A DNA stretch of 29,360 bases, from the IMG/VR virus record IMGVR_UViG_3300030099_005102, positions 1 through 29,360 of that record; one strand, 5' to 3'. Position 1 is the first letter of the stretch. Every line of letters starts with the position of its first letter. Positions 22,755 to 29,360 of this stretch are shown here, piece after piece. The position numbers were made by a program, and so were the translations under genes. The DNA is from a virus. The notes under the pieces are model-generated. The model was not told where the DNA came from and made no database searches. It saw only the letters and a list, made by a program, of their open reading frames with translations.

Positions 22755-22996
22755 CAGAAGAAAGTATTAACAAAGATGTATTAGAAATCATTAAGGCTTT
22801 AACTGCTAAGGTTGAAGCATTAGAAAAGACCATTTATGCAAAAGATAGTCTTCTAATGAAAGCAGGTTTGGTTATTTCTGAAAGTCCTACTCCTGCTATG
22901 GATAATACCGTTGGCGGTATTGATTCATTACCTACTACTGATGTTTCAAGTATGGATTGGTCTGAAATTCATAAGATGGTTTCAAAGATGGAGTGA
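22751..22996 (+). CDS. Small protein with scaffold-like C-terminal W-motif, 81 aa
   Basis: N-terminal coiled coil (INKDVLEIIKALTAKVEALE), a linker rich in Thr/Pro/Gly, then the C-terminus SSMDWSEIHKMVSKME. This is nearly identical to the scaffold ending (AEMDWADIHKMVGGNL). A short coiled coil plus the scaffold tail suggests an auxiliary scaffold, a competitor, or an adaptor that carries the docking peptide. It ends in GAGTGATTTAAATG, coupled to the next gene. Confidence 0.72.
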   Translation: MTEESINKDVLEIIKALTAKVEALEKTIYAKDSLLMKAGLVISESPTPAMDNTVGGIDSLPTTDVSSMDWSEIHKMVSKME

Positions 22997-23001
22997 TTTA
23001 A

Positions 23002-23538
23002 ATGCCTGAGAGAGTTACAAGAGAAGAAAGAAAAATTAGTCTTATGATTGAAAAAGCGAGAGATGCAAAGGAAATACTTTATCAATCGCTGATGGATAAT
23101 AATAGAAATCCTATGGATGATGAATCAGAAGCGTTTAAATTAAAGCGACCAAAGGCTGAAAATTATAACTACAAGGCCGAATCAAACGATGGCCCCGATA
23201 CTTTTCATGCTTATGCAGGAGAAATCACAAAGATGGTAAAGTTATTAAAGAACATTTTACCTGAAGATTATGAAACAAATCCTTTCTTAGATGATGAGAA
23301 AAGAGTTAAGTTAATTAGTCAAATTGATGGTCTTTCCACCATGCTTTCTGGTATGGCTAAGCAGATTAAAGAGGCAAAGATTAGCGAACAACCTGCAATT
23401 ATGGATAAGATGGTTGAAATTAATCAAAAGTTAGCGGCTCTTGAAAAAGAATTATCCGAAGTTCCCGAACAAACTAAGTTTTATGATTCAGAATATTCGG
23501 GAGAAACATTAGACCCTGAATACGAAAGAAATAGATGA
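23002..23538 (+). CDS. Helical protein, 178 aa, unknown
   Basis: Starts MPERVTREERKISLMIEKAR. The N-terminal helix is basic. The middle holds an acidic loop, and the C-terminal half is a coiled coil (LISQIDGLSTMLSGMAKQIK, DKMVEINQKLAALEKELSEV) with an acidic tail. It has no W-motif and lies directly upstream of the ligase with an ATGA overlap, so the two are probably translated together. Partner or function not known. Confidence 0.7.
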   Translation: MPERVTREERKISLMIEKARDAKEILYQSLMDNNRNPMDDESEAFKLKRPKAENYNYKAESNDGPDTFHAYAGEITKMVKLLKNILPEDYETNPFLDDEKRVKLISQIDGLSTMLSGMAKQIKEAKISEQPAIMDKMVEINQKLAALEKELSEVPEQTKFYDSEYSGETLDPEYERNR

Positions 23539-26081
23539 TTCGTATGAAATTGGCTTCTATTGAGAAGGATAAGCAACCTTCCCAAGAAATTCTTCGTCTA
23601 TTTGAAAAGACAAGAGTAGCCTATTTATCTGCTATTCACGACCCAACAGAATATTCGGGTCGTTGGCGTAAAGCCGTAGATATGATTACTGAATCATATG
23701 AAGAATCAGATGCCGCAGGAAAAGAAATGCGAAACTTTATTGATGAGAAGGATTTAGAAGATAAGGACACAAAAGACCCTACTTCAAGACAAGCGAAAGA
23801 ACTGTATGAAAAAATAAAATTGCTTCGCTATTCGTCGCCTATTGTCGCTGACCCATTCGCATCTATGTTCAAGGATAATGTCCTTGAAGAATTATTGGAT
23901 AATCCAGAAAGCATGGTTAAATTTGTGCATTATGCTTTAAGGGATGACAATAAAGCCCTATCTGATGACATTTACAGCGTTAAAGGGATGCAACCCGACA
24001 CGATTACGGAGGGTCTTAAGGGTCTTGACTTAGAATCGGATGATATTGCCCTCTATATTATTGAGCATTACGGGGATGGAAAAGACTCAAAGAAGGTCGA
24101 ATCCAAAGTAAAGGCTGCTATGGATATGTTAGAACTAATTTTCTTTTCTAAGAATGAAAAGAAGGATTGGGAAGAATTGAAAGATATTGAGGGAGTAGAG
24201 AAGTCTGTTCCTAATGATGAGAAAAAATCTATCTCTCAATTTATTGTTCCTAATAAACCAATGTATAGAATTTTTGAAGTTAAGGACATTGAGGAATTAA
24301 AAGGCTTTAGTGGCAATTGGTATGTTCAAGAAAAGTATGATGGCATGAGAGTACAATTACATAAAATAGATAATAAGGTTACTATTTATTCTTATAACGG
24401 TAAAGACATTTCTAGTAAATGTAAAGAACAGGTTGATGAATTAAAAAAGAAAGAATACGGTGATTGTATTTTCGATGGAGAATTAGTTCTCTTTGACGGA
24501 GATGAACCTCTCCATAGAGCAGATACTATCGCTCATGTATTCAAAGATAAATATAAAGAGGCTAAATTAAAGTGCCATGTTTTTGATATTATTAGGCATG
24601 AAGCACAAACATTAGCAGATGAAGAATTAGAAAATAGAATGACAATTTTATTCAACAACTATTCTTCTAAATCAGGAGAAGCAATTGCTTATCCATCAAA
24701 GAAAGATACTCGCCAAGCAGATAACTTAAAGGATATTGAAAAATATGCTGAAGAAATGATGGAAATTCCTACATCTGAAGGAGTAGTTATCAAAGACTCT
24801 ACTTCAACATATTATATTGGAACAAAGAAAAATCCTAAATGGATTAAGTTAAAGAAGTTTGTTGATTTAGATGTTATTGTTTTAGATAAGAAAAAGACAA
24901 AAAGTAATCTTTATTCTTATACTGTTGGAGTTGGGCCAGTTGATGAAGAAATGACTGGTGCTGTTGAAATAAATAAGAGGCATTATTTGAATGTAGGCAA
25001 AGCATTGAATACAAAAATCGCAGTTGATATTGGGGAAATTATCCGAGTAAAGGTTGATGAAGTCAAAAAGAAAGGAGAAGGGTTTAGTTTATTCTCAGCG
25101 AAACCTATTGAGATACCTGAAGTAGAACACCCTGATAAATTAGTCACATTAGAATTACTTTCTCAAGACACCAAGAAGTCTTTAAATTATGATGTTGAGG
25201 CATTTACAAAAGGTGTTAAAATAACAGACCATATTCATGGAGAAGCCAATGTAATTATCAAATATGATTTAGATGGCTTTACTATTTATGGATATGAAAA
25301 AGATAATTTAATGTCTAAGAATGCCACAATGGACTTAGATATGTGGAAGCAACAAGCGATTGATATTATGAAGTCCAAGCAAAGTGATTTGACTGTGGCT
25401 TCCTTCCAATACTTAAAAATGAGTGGAGATAAAACTCCTAAAGAACTACATAACTTTTTGGTGAAAGAACATAAAGATTTATACGAAGATGTTCTTGAAT
25501 CTGATGTAAAGAAGTTAAAGAAGTGGATAATTCTTAGAGATGGCATTAGTGAAAAAGAAGGAAAAATTTCTGCTGATGATGATAAAATTATGCAGGAAGA
25601 AGAAATCATGAAAGAAGATATTAAAGCGGTTGAAGGAGAATATAAAACACCTCCCGAATTAAGAGAAGGTGAATTTAAATTATACGCTAGAGAAGATGAT
25701 AATTTAACTTTAGCAATTAAACTAAAGACAGAAAATATGTTCTGGACAATTGATATTGAGAATGAAGAAGAATTGTTTGATTTATTCGGGGCTGCTGGTA
25801 AATATCCAGCAGAAGTAGCAAAGACTGTAACTAAAGGAAAGGTCGTTGATTCTGGTAAAATAAAATTAGGTATTCAAAGAGATGGCTACCATGAATATTT
25901 CTTAGAAGGCAACAAGTTTGAAACTAAAATGCATTATAGAGTCTTAGATGTAGATGGACAAAAAATGTGGCTTGCATGGACTGGATATAAACAAACTCCT
26001 GCTGATAAGGAAGGGGATGAAGGAAAGTGGAATATTTATGAAGATAGGTATAACAAATTACCCCTTCCTACTGAAGAATAG
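23535..26081 (+). CDS. ATP-dependent DNA ligase with long C-terminal extension
   Basis: 848 aa. The nucleotidyltransferase motifs are complete: motif I EKYDGMR with adenylated K267, motif III DGELVLFDGD (314-323), motif IV EGVVIKD (415-421) and motif V WIKLKK (436-441), followed by an OB-fold region to about residue 545. Residues 1-240 correspond in size to the helical DNA-binding domain of archaeal/eukaryal ligases. Archaeal enzymes are usually near 560-600 aa; here about 300 residues are added. The last 170 include a beta-rich domain (FKLYAREDDNLTLAIKLKTE, YFLEGNKFETKMHYRVLD) that could be a nuclease/phosphoesterase-like or binding module; I am unsure. It seals nicks with ATP. Its place inside a head-gene operon, rather than with replication genes, is unusual. 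Confidence 0.9.
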   Translation: MIRMKLASIEKDKQPSQEILRLFEKTRVAYLSAIHDPTEYSGRWRKAVDMITESYEESDAAGKEMRNFIDEKDLEDKDTKDPTSRQAKELYEKIKLLRYSSPIVADPFASMFKDNVLEELLDNPESMVKFVHYALRDDNKALSDDIYSVKGMQPDTITEGLKGLDLESDDIALYIIEHYGDGKDSKKVESKVKAAMDMLELIFFSKNEKKDWEELKDIEGVEKSVPNDEKKSISQFIVPNKPMYRIFEVKDIEELKGFSGNWYVQEKYDGMRVQLHKIDNKVTIYSYNGKDISSKCKEQVDELKKKEYGDCIFDGELVLFDGDEPLHRADTIAHVFKDKYKEAKLKCHVFDIIRHEAQTLADEELENRMTILFNNYSSKSGEAIAYPSKKDTRQADNLKDIEKYAEEMMEIPTSEGVVIKDSTSTYYIGTKKNPKWIKLKKFVDLDVIVLDKKKTKSNLYSYTVGVGPVDEEMTGAVEINKRHYLNVGKALNTKIAVDIGEIIRVKVDEVKKKGEGFSLFSAKPIEIPEVEHPDKLVTLELLSQDTKKSLNYDVEAFTKGVKITDHIHGEANVIIKYDLDGFTIYGYEKDNLMSKNATMDLDMWKQQAIDIMKSKQSDLTVASFQYLKMSGDKTPKELHNFLVKEHKDLYEDVLESDVKKLKKWIILRDGISEKEGKISADDDKIMQEEEIMKEDIKAVEGEYKTPPELREGEFKLYAREDDNLTLAIKLKTENMFWTIDIENEEELFDLFGAAGKYPAEVAKTVTKGKVVDSGKIKLGIQRDGYHEYFLEGNKFETKMHYRVLDVDGQKMWLAWTGYKQTPADKEGDEGKWNIYEDRYNKLPLPTEE

Positions 26082-26088
26082 GTTGTTC

Positions 26089-26096
26089 TTTATATA
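26089..26096 (+). promoter_or_regulatory. Probable archaeal TATA box for the protease/scaffold/capsid genes
   Basis: TTTATATA in a 45-bp gap, the largest gap in this part of the operon. It lies about 31-38 bases upstream of the ATG at 26127. Archaeal transcription usually starts about 22-27 bases downstream of the TATA centre, which would give a short leader. The upstream BRE is not obvious. A separate promoter would allow high late expression of the capsid genes. Confidence 0.45.
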
Positions 26097-26126
26097 CTCG
26101 TTAATGGTTAGTTGGGGTTGAGAAGA

Positions 26127-27371
26127 ATGTCTTCTGCGGTGATGCGAAACAACACTTCGGATTTCAAAATTCTCAAGAGCCAAGACGATTTAATGATTGG
26201 AGGATATGCAAGCATTGAAATCGTTGATAAGCAAAATGATTTAATCACATTAAAAGCCCTTAAAGAAGCGGTTAATAAATACATGGAGAACCCGAAGTTT
26301 AGAAATGTAATGACAAATCATTCAAATGTTCAAGTCGGAGAAGTAGTAGAATCATACCGAGATAAAACAGGGAGATTGTTTAAAACAGAAGTAGATGATG
26401 TTGGATTCTTCGTAGTTATTAAATTAAGAGACGATATAGAAAAGGCCAAAGAAATTAATCGTGGCATTAGAAAAGGTTCATTAAGAAGTTTCAGTATTGG
26501 AGGACAGGCTTTAGAAAAGGTAAAGAAAACCAATAACGAATTTGGGCAATACAACGAAATTTCAAAGTTAGAATTACATGAAGTCACTATTTGTGAAAAA
26601 GGAATTAATCCAGAAGCAAAGTTTGACATATTAAAGCAAGAAAAAACAAAAAAGGTGAAAAAAATGACCAAAATAGAAAAAGCATTAGCAGAACTTGACG
26701 CTCTTATGGAAGAAGTCAATATGCTAAGAAAAGAAGAAGAAGAAAGCATGGACATGACGGACGACAAAGATAAAATGATGTCTGAAAAGTTGATGGATGA
26801 AAAAATGAAGGATGAAGAAAAGATGATGCCCGATAAAGACAAAATGATGTCTGAAAAGATGAAGGATGAGGAAATGATGGATGACGAAGAGAGAAAAGCC
26901 TATGTTCCTACCCTTGATGGTGCGGGTGTTGAAATCGGTGAACCTGCCGATAGAATCGTTATTGAAGGAGGCCGACCAAAGGCTACTGATTTACCAGTAG
27001 TTAAGGCATTTAACAACGATGAACTTGAAACCCTTGATTTGTCTGTTGGAAACATTGAGAAGGCTTATGAGGCTTTCCGACAAGAACAACTTGAAAAGTT
27101 GGCTTACGATAACCTTCAAAAGCAATTTGAGGCTCGCTTTAACGCTGAAACTTCTCAAAGAGAAGACGTTCTCGCAAAGTCGCAATATGATGCACAAAGC
27201 GAAATTGCTTCTCTTAAGAATGAATTTGCTTCCCTCCGAAAGTCTTTGACGACTGAGAAGGAAACAATTCTAAAGGCTCAAGAAGAAGCCACTATCAAAC
27301 TCCCTACAATGGATGAATTAGCCGAAATGGATTGGGCTGACATTCATAAGATGGTTGGAGGAAACCTTTGA
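26127..27371 (+). CDS. Prohead protease (S78-like) fused to scaffold with C-terminal W-motif
   Basis: 414 aa from ATG 26127 (TTG 26112 is in frame but less likely). The protease domain spans 14-165: MIGGYASIEIVDKQNDLITL, NHSNVQVGEVVE with catalytic His candidate H65, GSLRSFSIGG with nucleophile candidate S123, and a LHEVTICEKGINPEAKF ending typical of HK97-type proteases. A Met/Lys/Asp-rich linker with two 23-residue repeats follows (about 210-256). The helical scaffold (285-390) ends LAEMDWADIHKMVGGNL. The protease cuts scaffold and capsid during maturation. The scaffold tail is expected to touch the capsid interior, so its W-motif links the cargo-like peptides to assembly. Confidence 0.87.
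   Translation: MSSAVMRNNTSDFKILKSQDDLMIGGYASIEIVDKQNDLITLKALKEAVNKYMENPKFRNVMTNHSNVQVGEVVESYRDKTGRLFKTEVDDVGFFVVIKLRDDIEKAKEINRGIRKGSLRSFSIGGQALEKVKKTNNEFGQYNEISKLELHEVTICEKGINPEAKFDILKQEKTKKVKKMTKIEKALAELDALMEEVNMLRKEEEESMDMTDDKDKMMSEKLMDEKMKDEEKMMPDKDKMMSEKMKDEEMMDDEERKAYVPTLDGAGVEIGEPADRIVIEGGRPKATDLPVVKAFNNDELETLDLSVGNIEKAYEAFRQEQLEKLAYDNLQKQFEARFNAETSQREDVLAKSQYDAQSEIASLKNEFASLRKSLTTEKETILKAQEEATIKLPTMDELAEMDWADIHKMVGGNL
26664..27371 (+). CDS. Possible nested scaffold from an internal start
   Basis: In frame with the protease-scaffold gene. AAGGTGAAAAAAATG (26652-26666) gives a good ribosome site (AGGTGA) with correct spacing to ATG 26664, corresponding to residue 180 exactly between protease and scaffold. 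It would yield a 235-aa free scaffold starting MTKIEKALAELDALMEEVNM. The arrangement mirrors lambda C/Nu3 and similar nested scaffold genes. It is inferred from the site and position only. Confidence 0.5.
   Translation: MTKIEKALAELDALMEEVNMLRKEEEESMDMTDDKDKMMSEKLMDEKMKDEEKMMPDKDKMMSEKMKDEEMMDDEERKAYVPTLDGAGVEIGEPADRIVIEGGRPKATDLPVVKAFNNDELETLDLSVGNIEKAYEAFRQEQLEKLAYDNLQKQFEARFNAETSQREDVLAKSQYDAQSEIASLKNEFASLRKSLTTEKETILKAQEEATIKLPTMDELAEMDWADIHKMVGGNL
26769..26892 (+). repeat. Two 69-bp imperfect repeats encoding Met/Lys/Asp-rich linker
   Basis: GA-Y-AAAATGATGTCTGAAAAG occurs at 26769-26789 and again at 26838-26858. The encoded units begin DKDKMMSEKLMDEKMKDEEK and DKDKMMSEKMKDEEMMDDEE. This is a tandem duplication in the linker of the scaffold, probably disordered. 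Confidence 0.7.
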
Positions 27372-27382
27372 GGTGATTTAAG

Positions 27383-28735
27383 ATGGTTGGATATATTAAC
27401 ACAATTGCAGATTTAGAAGCACAAACATACGGAACGGGCGCAACTGGGCATATTAGCAACCAGTTGCTTAAAGCGGCAGGAACCGTTAGTGGCATTCATG
27501 TCGCTCACGATGGCGCATTAAGCGACCCAACAGGTATTAACGCAAATCTTTACAACAAGATTTACGGCCAAAAGGTATGGTCTATGTTAAACCGAGAATG
27601 CAACGCATTGTCTGTTATCGCAAAGCGACCATATTCTTCAAGTGGCTGGAGAATTTTGAAGAAAAGACCCGCAGGTGGAGCAGGAAACTTCTTGGACATT
27701 TCTGCCGCTTCCAACACAACTCTCAATACTGCGCTTTATGGTGCTGATTCTTTGAGAGCAGACCGAATCGGTGGTGTTCCTGAAAATGCTTCATTAGATT
27801 CTGATTCAGACGGTCTTCAATCAATTGCTCCCGAATACGATGTTCTCTTTACGAGTCCAAAGATTATTGCTCATCAATTCTCTTTCAGCGAATTGGCTAT
27901 GGAAATGGCTCAAATTGACGATGGTATCGGTGATATTAGAGCGCAATTGAGAGAAGATATGGGCAAGCACCACGCAGAAGTTCAAAACACCATGCTTGTT
28001 ATGCCATTGGAGAACTATTCTCCAACTACGGCCTATAACACGGCAAACGCAATTGATAGAGGATATACTTCTCTTTTCAAGATTGTAAGCAACTCGGCTG
28101 AAATAACTGAGTTGGCTGACAATTCTGGTGGAAACCTTGTTGATTCTGCTAGTGACCAACAAATTGACACTCTTTACGGAAAACTCCGAAGTGCGTCTGG
28201 AAACGAGTATTTAGATGCAGAAGTTTCTTTTGGTGATGGCTACCTTTCAGCAGAAGCACGACAATTGACCTTAACGGTTATTAACGATATGCTCCGAAGA
28301 CTCCGTGTTGCAGGTGGTTCTCCAAAGGTTATCCTTACTGGATATGATACCCTTCAAACGCTTTCTGACTTATTACAAGCCCAAGAGCGATTCATGGATA
28401 GAAAGGAAATTGTTCCTACTGTTAATGGTGTTCGTGGTGTTAAAGGTCAAGAAGTCGGATTCCGTGTTTCTACCTACTACGACATTCCTTTGATTCCTGT
28501 TGCTGCTATGCCTTCAACTGGAAACAATTCAAGTTTGATTAGCGATATGCTTTTCCTTGATACTGACCATTTGTGGCTATCTGTTATGAAGCCTACACAA
28601 TACTTTGAAGATGGTATCAGCAACGGAAACCCATTCGGTGTTGGTAATCTTGGAAACAAGGCTCTTTATCGCACAATGGGTGAAACTGGTTGTTCTTACT
28701 TCAAGGGTCAAGGAAAGATTACCAATCTCCTTTGA
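27383..28735 (+). CDS. Major capsid protein, HK97-fold type
   Basis: 450 aa, ATG after TTTGAGGTGATTTAAG. It directly follows the protease-scaffold, the standard place for the capsid gene. The N-terminal arm and E-loop region are followed by a spine-helix-like segment (FSFSELAMEMAQIDDGIGDI, REDMGKHHAEVQNTMLVMPL). P-domain/A-domain sequence comes next (RQLTLTVINDMLRRLRVAGG, SPKVILTGYDTLQTLSDLLQ). The end, NKALYRTMGETGCSYFKGQG, resembles HK97-like capsid C-termini. Codons here are richer in C-ended forms (AAC, TTC, TAC) than in the upstream genes, as expected for the most abundant protein. The short GWRILKK at about residue 88 is not counted as a W-motif because its spacing is wrong. Confidence 0.88.
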   Translation: MVGYINTIADLEAQTYGTGATGHISNQLLKAAGTVSGIHVAHDGALSDPTGINANLYNKIYGQKVWSMLNRECNALSVIAKRPYSSSGWRILKKRPAGGAGNFLDISAASNTTLNTALYGADSLRADRIGGVPENASLDSDSDGLQSIAPEYDVLFTSPKIIAHQFSFSELAMEMAQIDDGIGDIRAQLREDMGKHHAEVQNTMLVMPLENYSPTTAYNTANAIDRGYTSLFKIVSNSAEITELADNSGGNLVDSASDQQIDTLYGKLRSASGNEYLDAEVSFGDGYLSAEARQLTLTVINDMLRRLRVAGGSPKVILTGYDTLQTLSDLLQAQERFMDRKEIVPTVNGVRGVKGQEVGFRVSTYYDIPLIPVAAMPSTGNNSSLISDMLFLDTDHLWLSVMKPTQYFEDGISNGNPFGVGNLGNKALYRTMGETGCSYFKGQGKITNLL

Positions 28736-28745
28736 GGTGATTTAA

Positions 28746-29081
28746 TTGGCACATACAGTTACATTATTGGCAGACCATAAAGGTTTTACCAAGCCAAGAG
28801 CAAATGGCGATGAATATATGGTTGATGCAATCATTAACATCACTAATTATGTTGCTGGCGGTATTACCTTAACTGCTACTGAAGTGGGATTAAGTCAAAT
28901 CACTCAAGTTATGATTACTGGCGTTGAAGAAATTGGACATTCAGCACGACCTGTGATTTCAACCGCAGGTGCTTATGAATCCGTTTCTAGCGTTAAAATC
29001 ATTCTTTCTACTGGTTCTGCACAACAAAGCGGAACTGCTGATGAAGGAATGATTCGTGTAAGAGTCTTTGGCCTCCTTTGA
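28746..29081 (+). CDS. Small beta-rich capsid-associated protein, possible decoration protein
   Basis: 111 aa from TTG 28746 in TTTGAGGTGATTTAATTGG; the TTG is the only sensible start after that ribosome site. The sequence (MAHTVTLLADHKGFTKPRAN, MVDAIINITNYVAGGITLTA, SSVKIILSTGSAQQSGTADE) is beta-rich with no charged helices. Position right after the capsid gene and a length near 110 aa suit a head decoration protein or a similar capsid accessory. The family is not certain. Confidence 0.72.
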   Translation: MAHTVTLLADHKGFTKPRANGDEYMVDAIINITNYVAGGITLTATEVGLSQITQVMITGVEEIGHSARPVISTAGAYESVSSVKIILSTGSAQQSGTADEGMIRVRVFGLL

Positions 29082-29091
29082 GGTGGTTTAA

Positions 29092-29360
29092 TTGGCAACA
29101 ATTAAACTTACTTGGGGTGCTAGGTCAAAAGTTCTGTTGGTTAATGGCGAAGTCTTGAGTAGGGACATTACTTTGGATGTTCCTGCTCAAGACGCTTTGC
29201 GGTATTTAGGTGATTCATGCCTTGATATTTCCTTTGCTGAAAGTGATAGGAAAGAATTGAAGCAAATAGAACCTGCTCGCTTGACTCGCTTAAGTAGGGC
29301 TTTAGGTGAAGATTTTGACACACATGACAAATTGTGTGCATACCTTCTACCCGCTAAAGC
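29092..29360 (+). CDS. Partial small protein downstream of capsid genes
   Basis: Begins with TTG 29092 after TTTGAGGTGGTTTAATTGG, the same junction as the previous gene, and runs off the window after 89 codons. It starts MATIKLTWGARSKVLLVNGE, beta-like, then DALRYLGDSCLDISFAESDR and RLTRLSRALGEDFDTHDKLC, helical. It could be a head-completion or tail-connector protein by position, but the sequence does not decide it. Confidence 0.65.
   Translation, partial: MATIKLTWGARSKVLLVNGEVLSRDITLDVPAQDALRYLGDSCLDISFAESDRKELKQIEPARLTRLSRALGEDFDTHDKLCAYLLPAK

Noticed and set aside
26330-26842. Minus-strand frame opposite the protease-scaffold gene
   Set aside because: It is antisense to a well-supported protease domain; its composition is an artefact of the Lys/Asp/Met-rich + strand.
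27640-27670. GWRILKKRP in the major capsid protein as another W-motif
   Set aside because: W to I-L spacing is one residue too short and the segment is within the folded capsid protein, so similarity is probably chance.
1-29360. CRISPR arrays, insertion sequences, integrase or attachment sites
   Set aside because: No regularly spaced direct repeats, transposase or integrase genes, or tRNA-linked att-like duplications are visible. The only mobile-element-like signal is the LAGLIDADG domain at 14133-15740.

Overview
The window looks like the head-assembly and packaging arm of a tailed double-stranded DNA virus (HK97-type lineage, Caudoviricetes-like), probably infecting an archaeon. Every supported gene lies on the + strand. 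Genes are tightly packed with ATGA, TAATG or short overlaps. The recognisable hallmark genes are large terminase (12693-14123), portal (18604-20244), prohead protease fused to a scaffold (26127-27371), major capsid protein (27383-28735) and a candidate small terminase (5188-5853). An archaeal host is an inference. It rests on the very frequent GGTGAT / GAGGTGAT Shine-Dalgarno sites, a TATA-box-like promoter in front of the protease/scaffold/capsid genes, an archaeal/eukaryal-type ATP-dependent DNA ligase, and many small zinc-binding modules. A marine Thermoplasmatota (magrovirus-like) host is one possibility, but nothing in the window proves it, and a bacterial host is not excluded.

Layout. 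Bases 1-511 are non-coding and rich in inverted repeats. A lone small gene (512-751) and an AT-rich gap follow. At 0.95-3.1 kb is a run of very small genes. At 3.1-12.7 kb are a HEATH-motif metalloprotease-like protein, unknown proteins of 385, 751, 826 and 427 aa, and the candidate small terminase. Large terminase and a winged-helix/LAGLIDADG protein lie at 12.7-15.7 kb. A cluster of small basic proteins plus a soluble PAP2-type phosphatase fills 15.7-18.6 kb. Portal, coiled-coil proteins and an 848-aa DNA ligase lie at 18.6-26.1 kb. A likely promoter, protease/scaffold, capsid and two downstream small genes, the last cut by the window edge, complete the layout.

The most striking signal is a short peptide shared by otherwise unrelated proteins, called here the W-motif: W-[KERQF]-[DEN]-[I/x]-[L/I]-K-[K/E/R]. 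It is at the extreme N-terminus of 19 proteins (for example MTWKDILKE, MWEDILKKE, MGWFDILKV, MEWQDILKK) and in a stretched form in one more. It is internal in two proteins, at what look like domain junctions. A close relative, MDWxxIHKMV, forms the C-terminus of the scaffold and of a second small protein (22751-22996). It is absent from terminase, portal, ligase, capsid and small terminase. W, I and L are spaced to form one face of a short amphipathic helix. The working hypothesis is a capsid-lumen docking signal: the scaffold tail and the cargo N-termini would engage the same site inside the procapsid. That would be an analogue of the T4 capsid-targeting sequence or encapsulin cargo-loading peptides, delivering some twenty proteins, including a phosphatase, a metalloprotease-like protein, winged-helix and basic DNA-binding proteins, into the virion and so into the host at infection. 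This is inference from sequence pattern and gene context.
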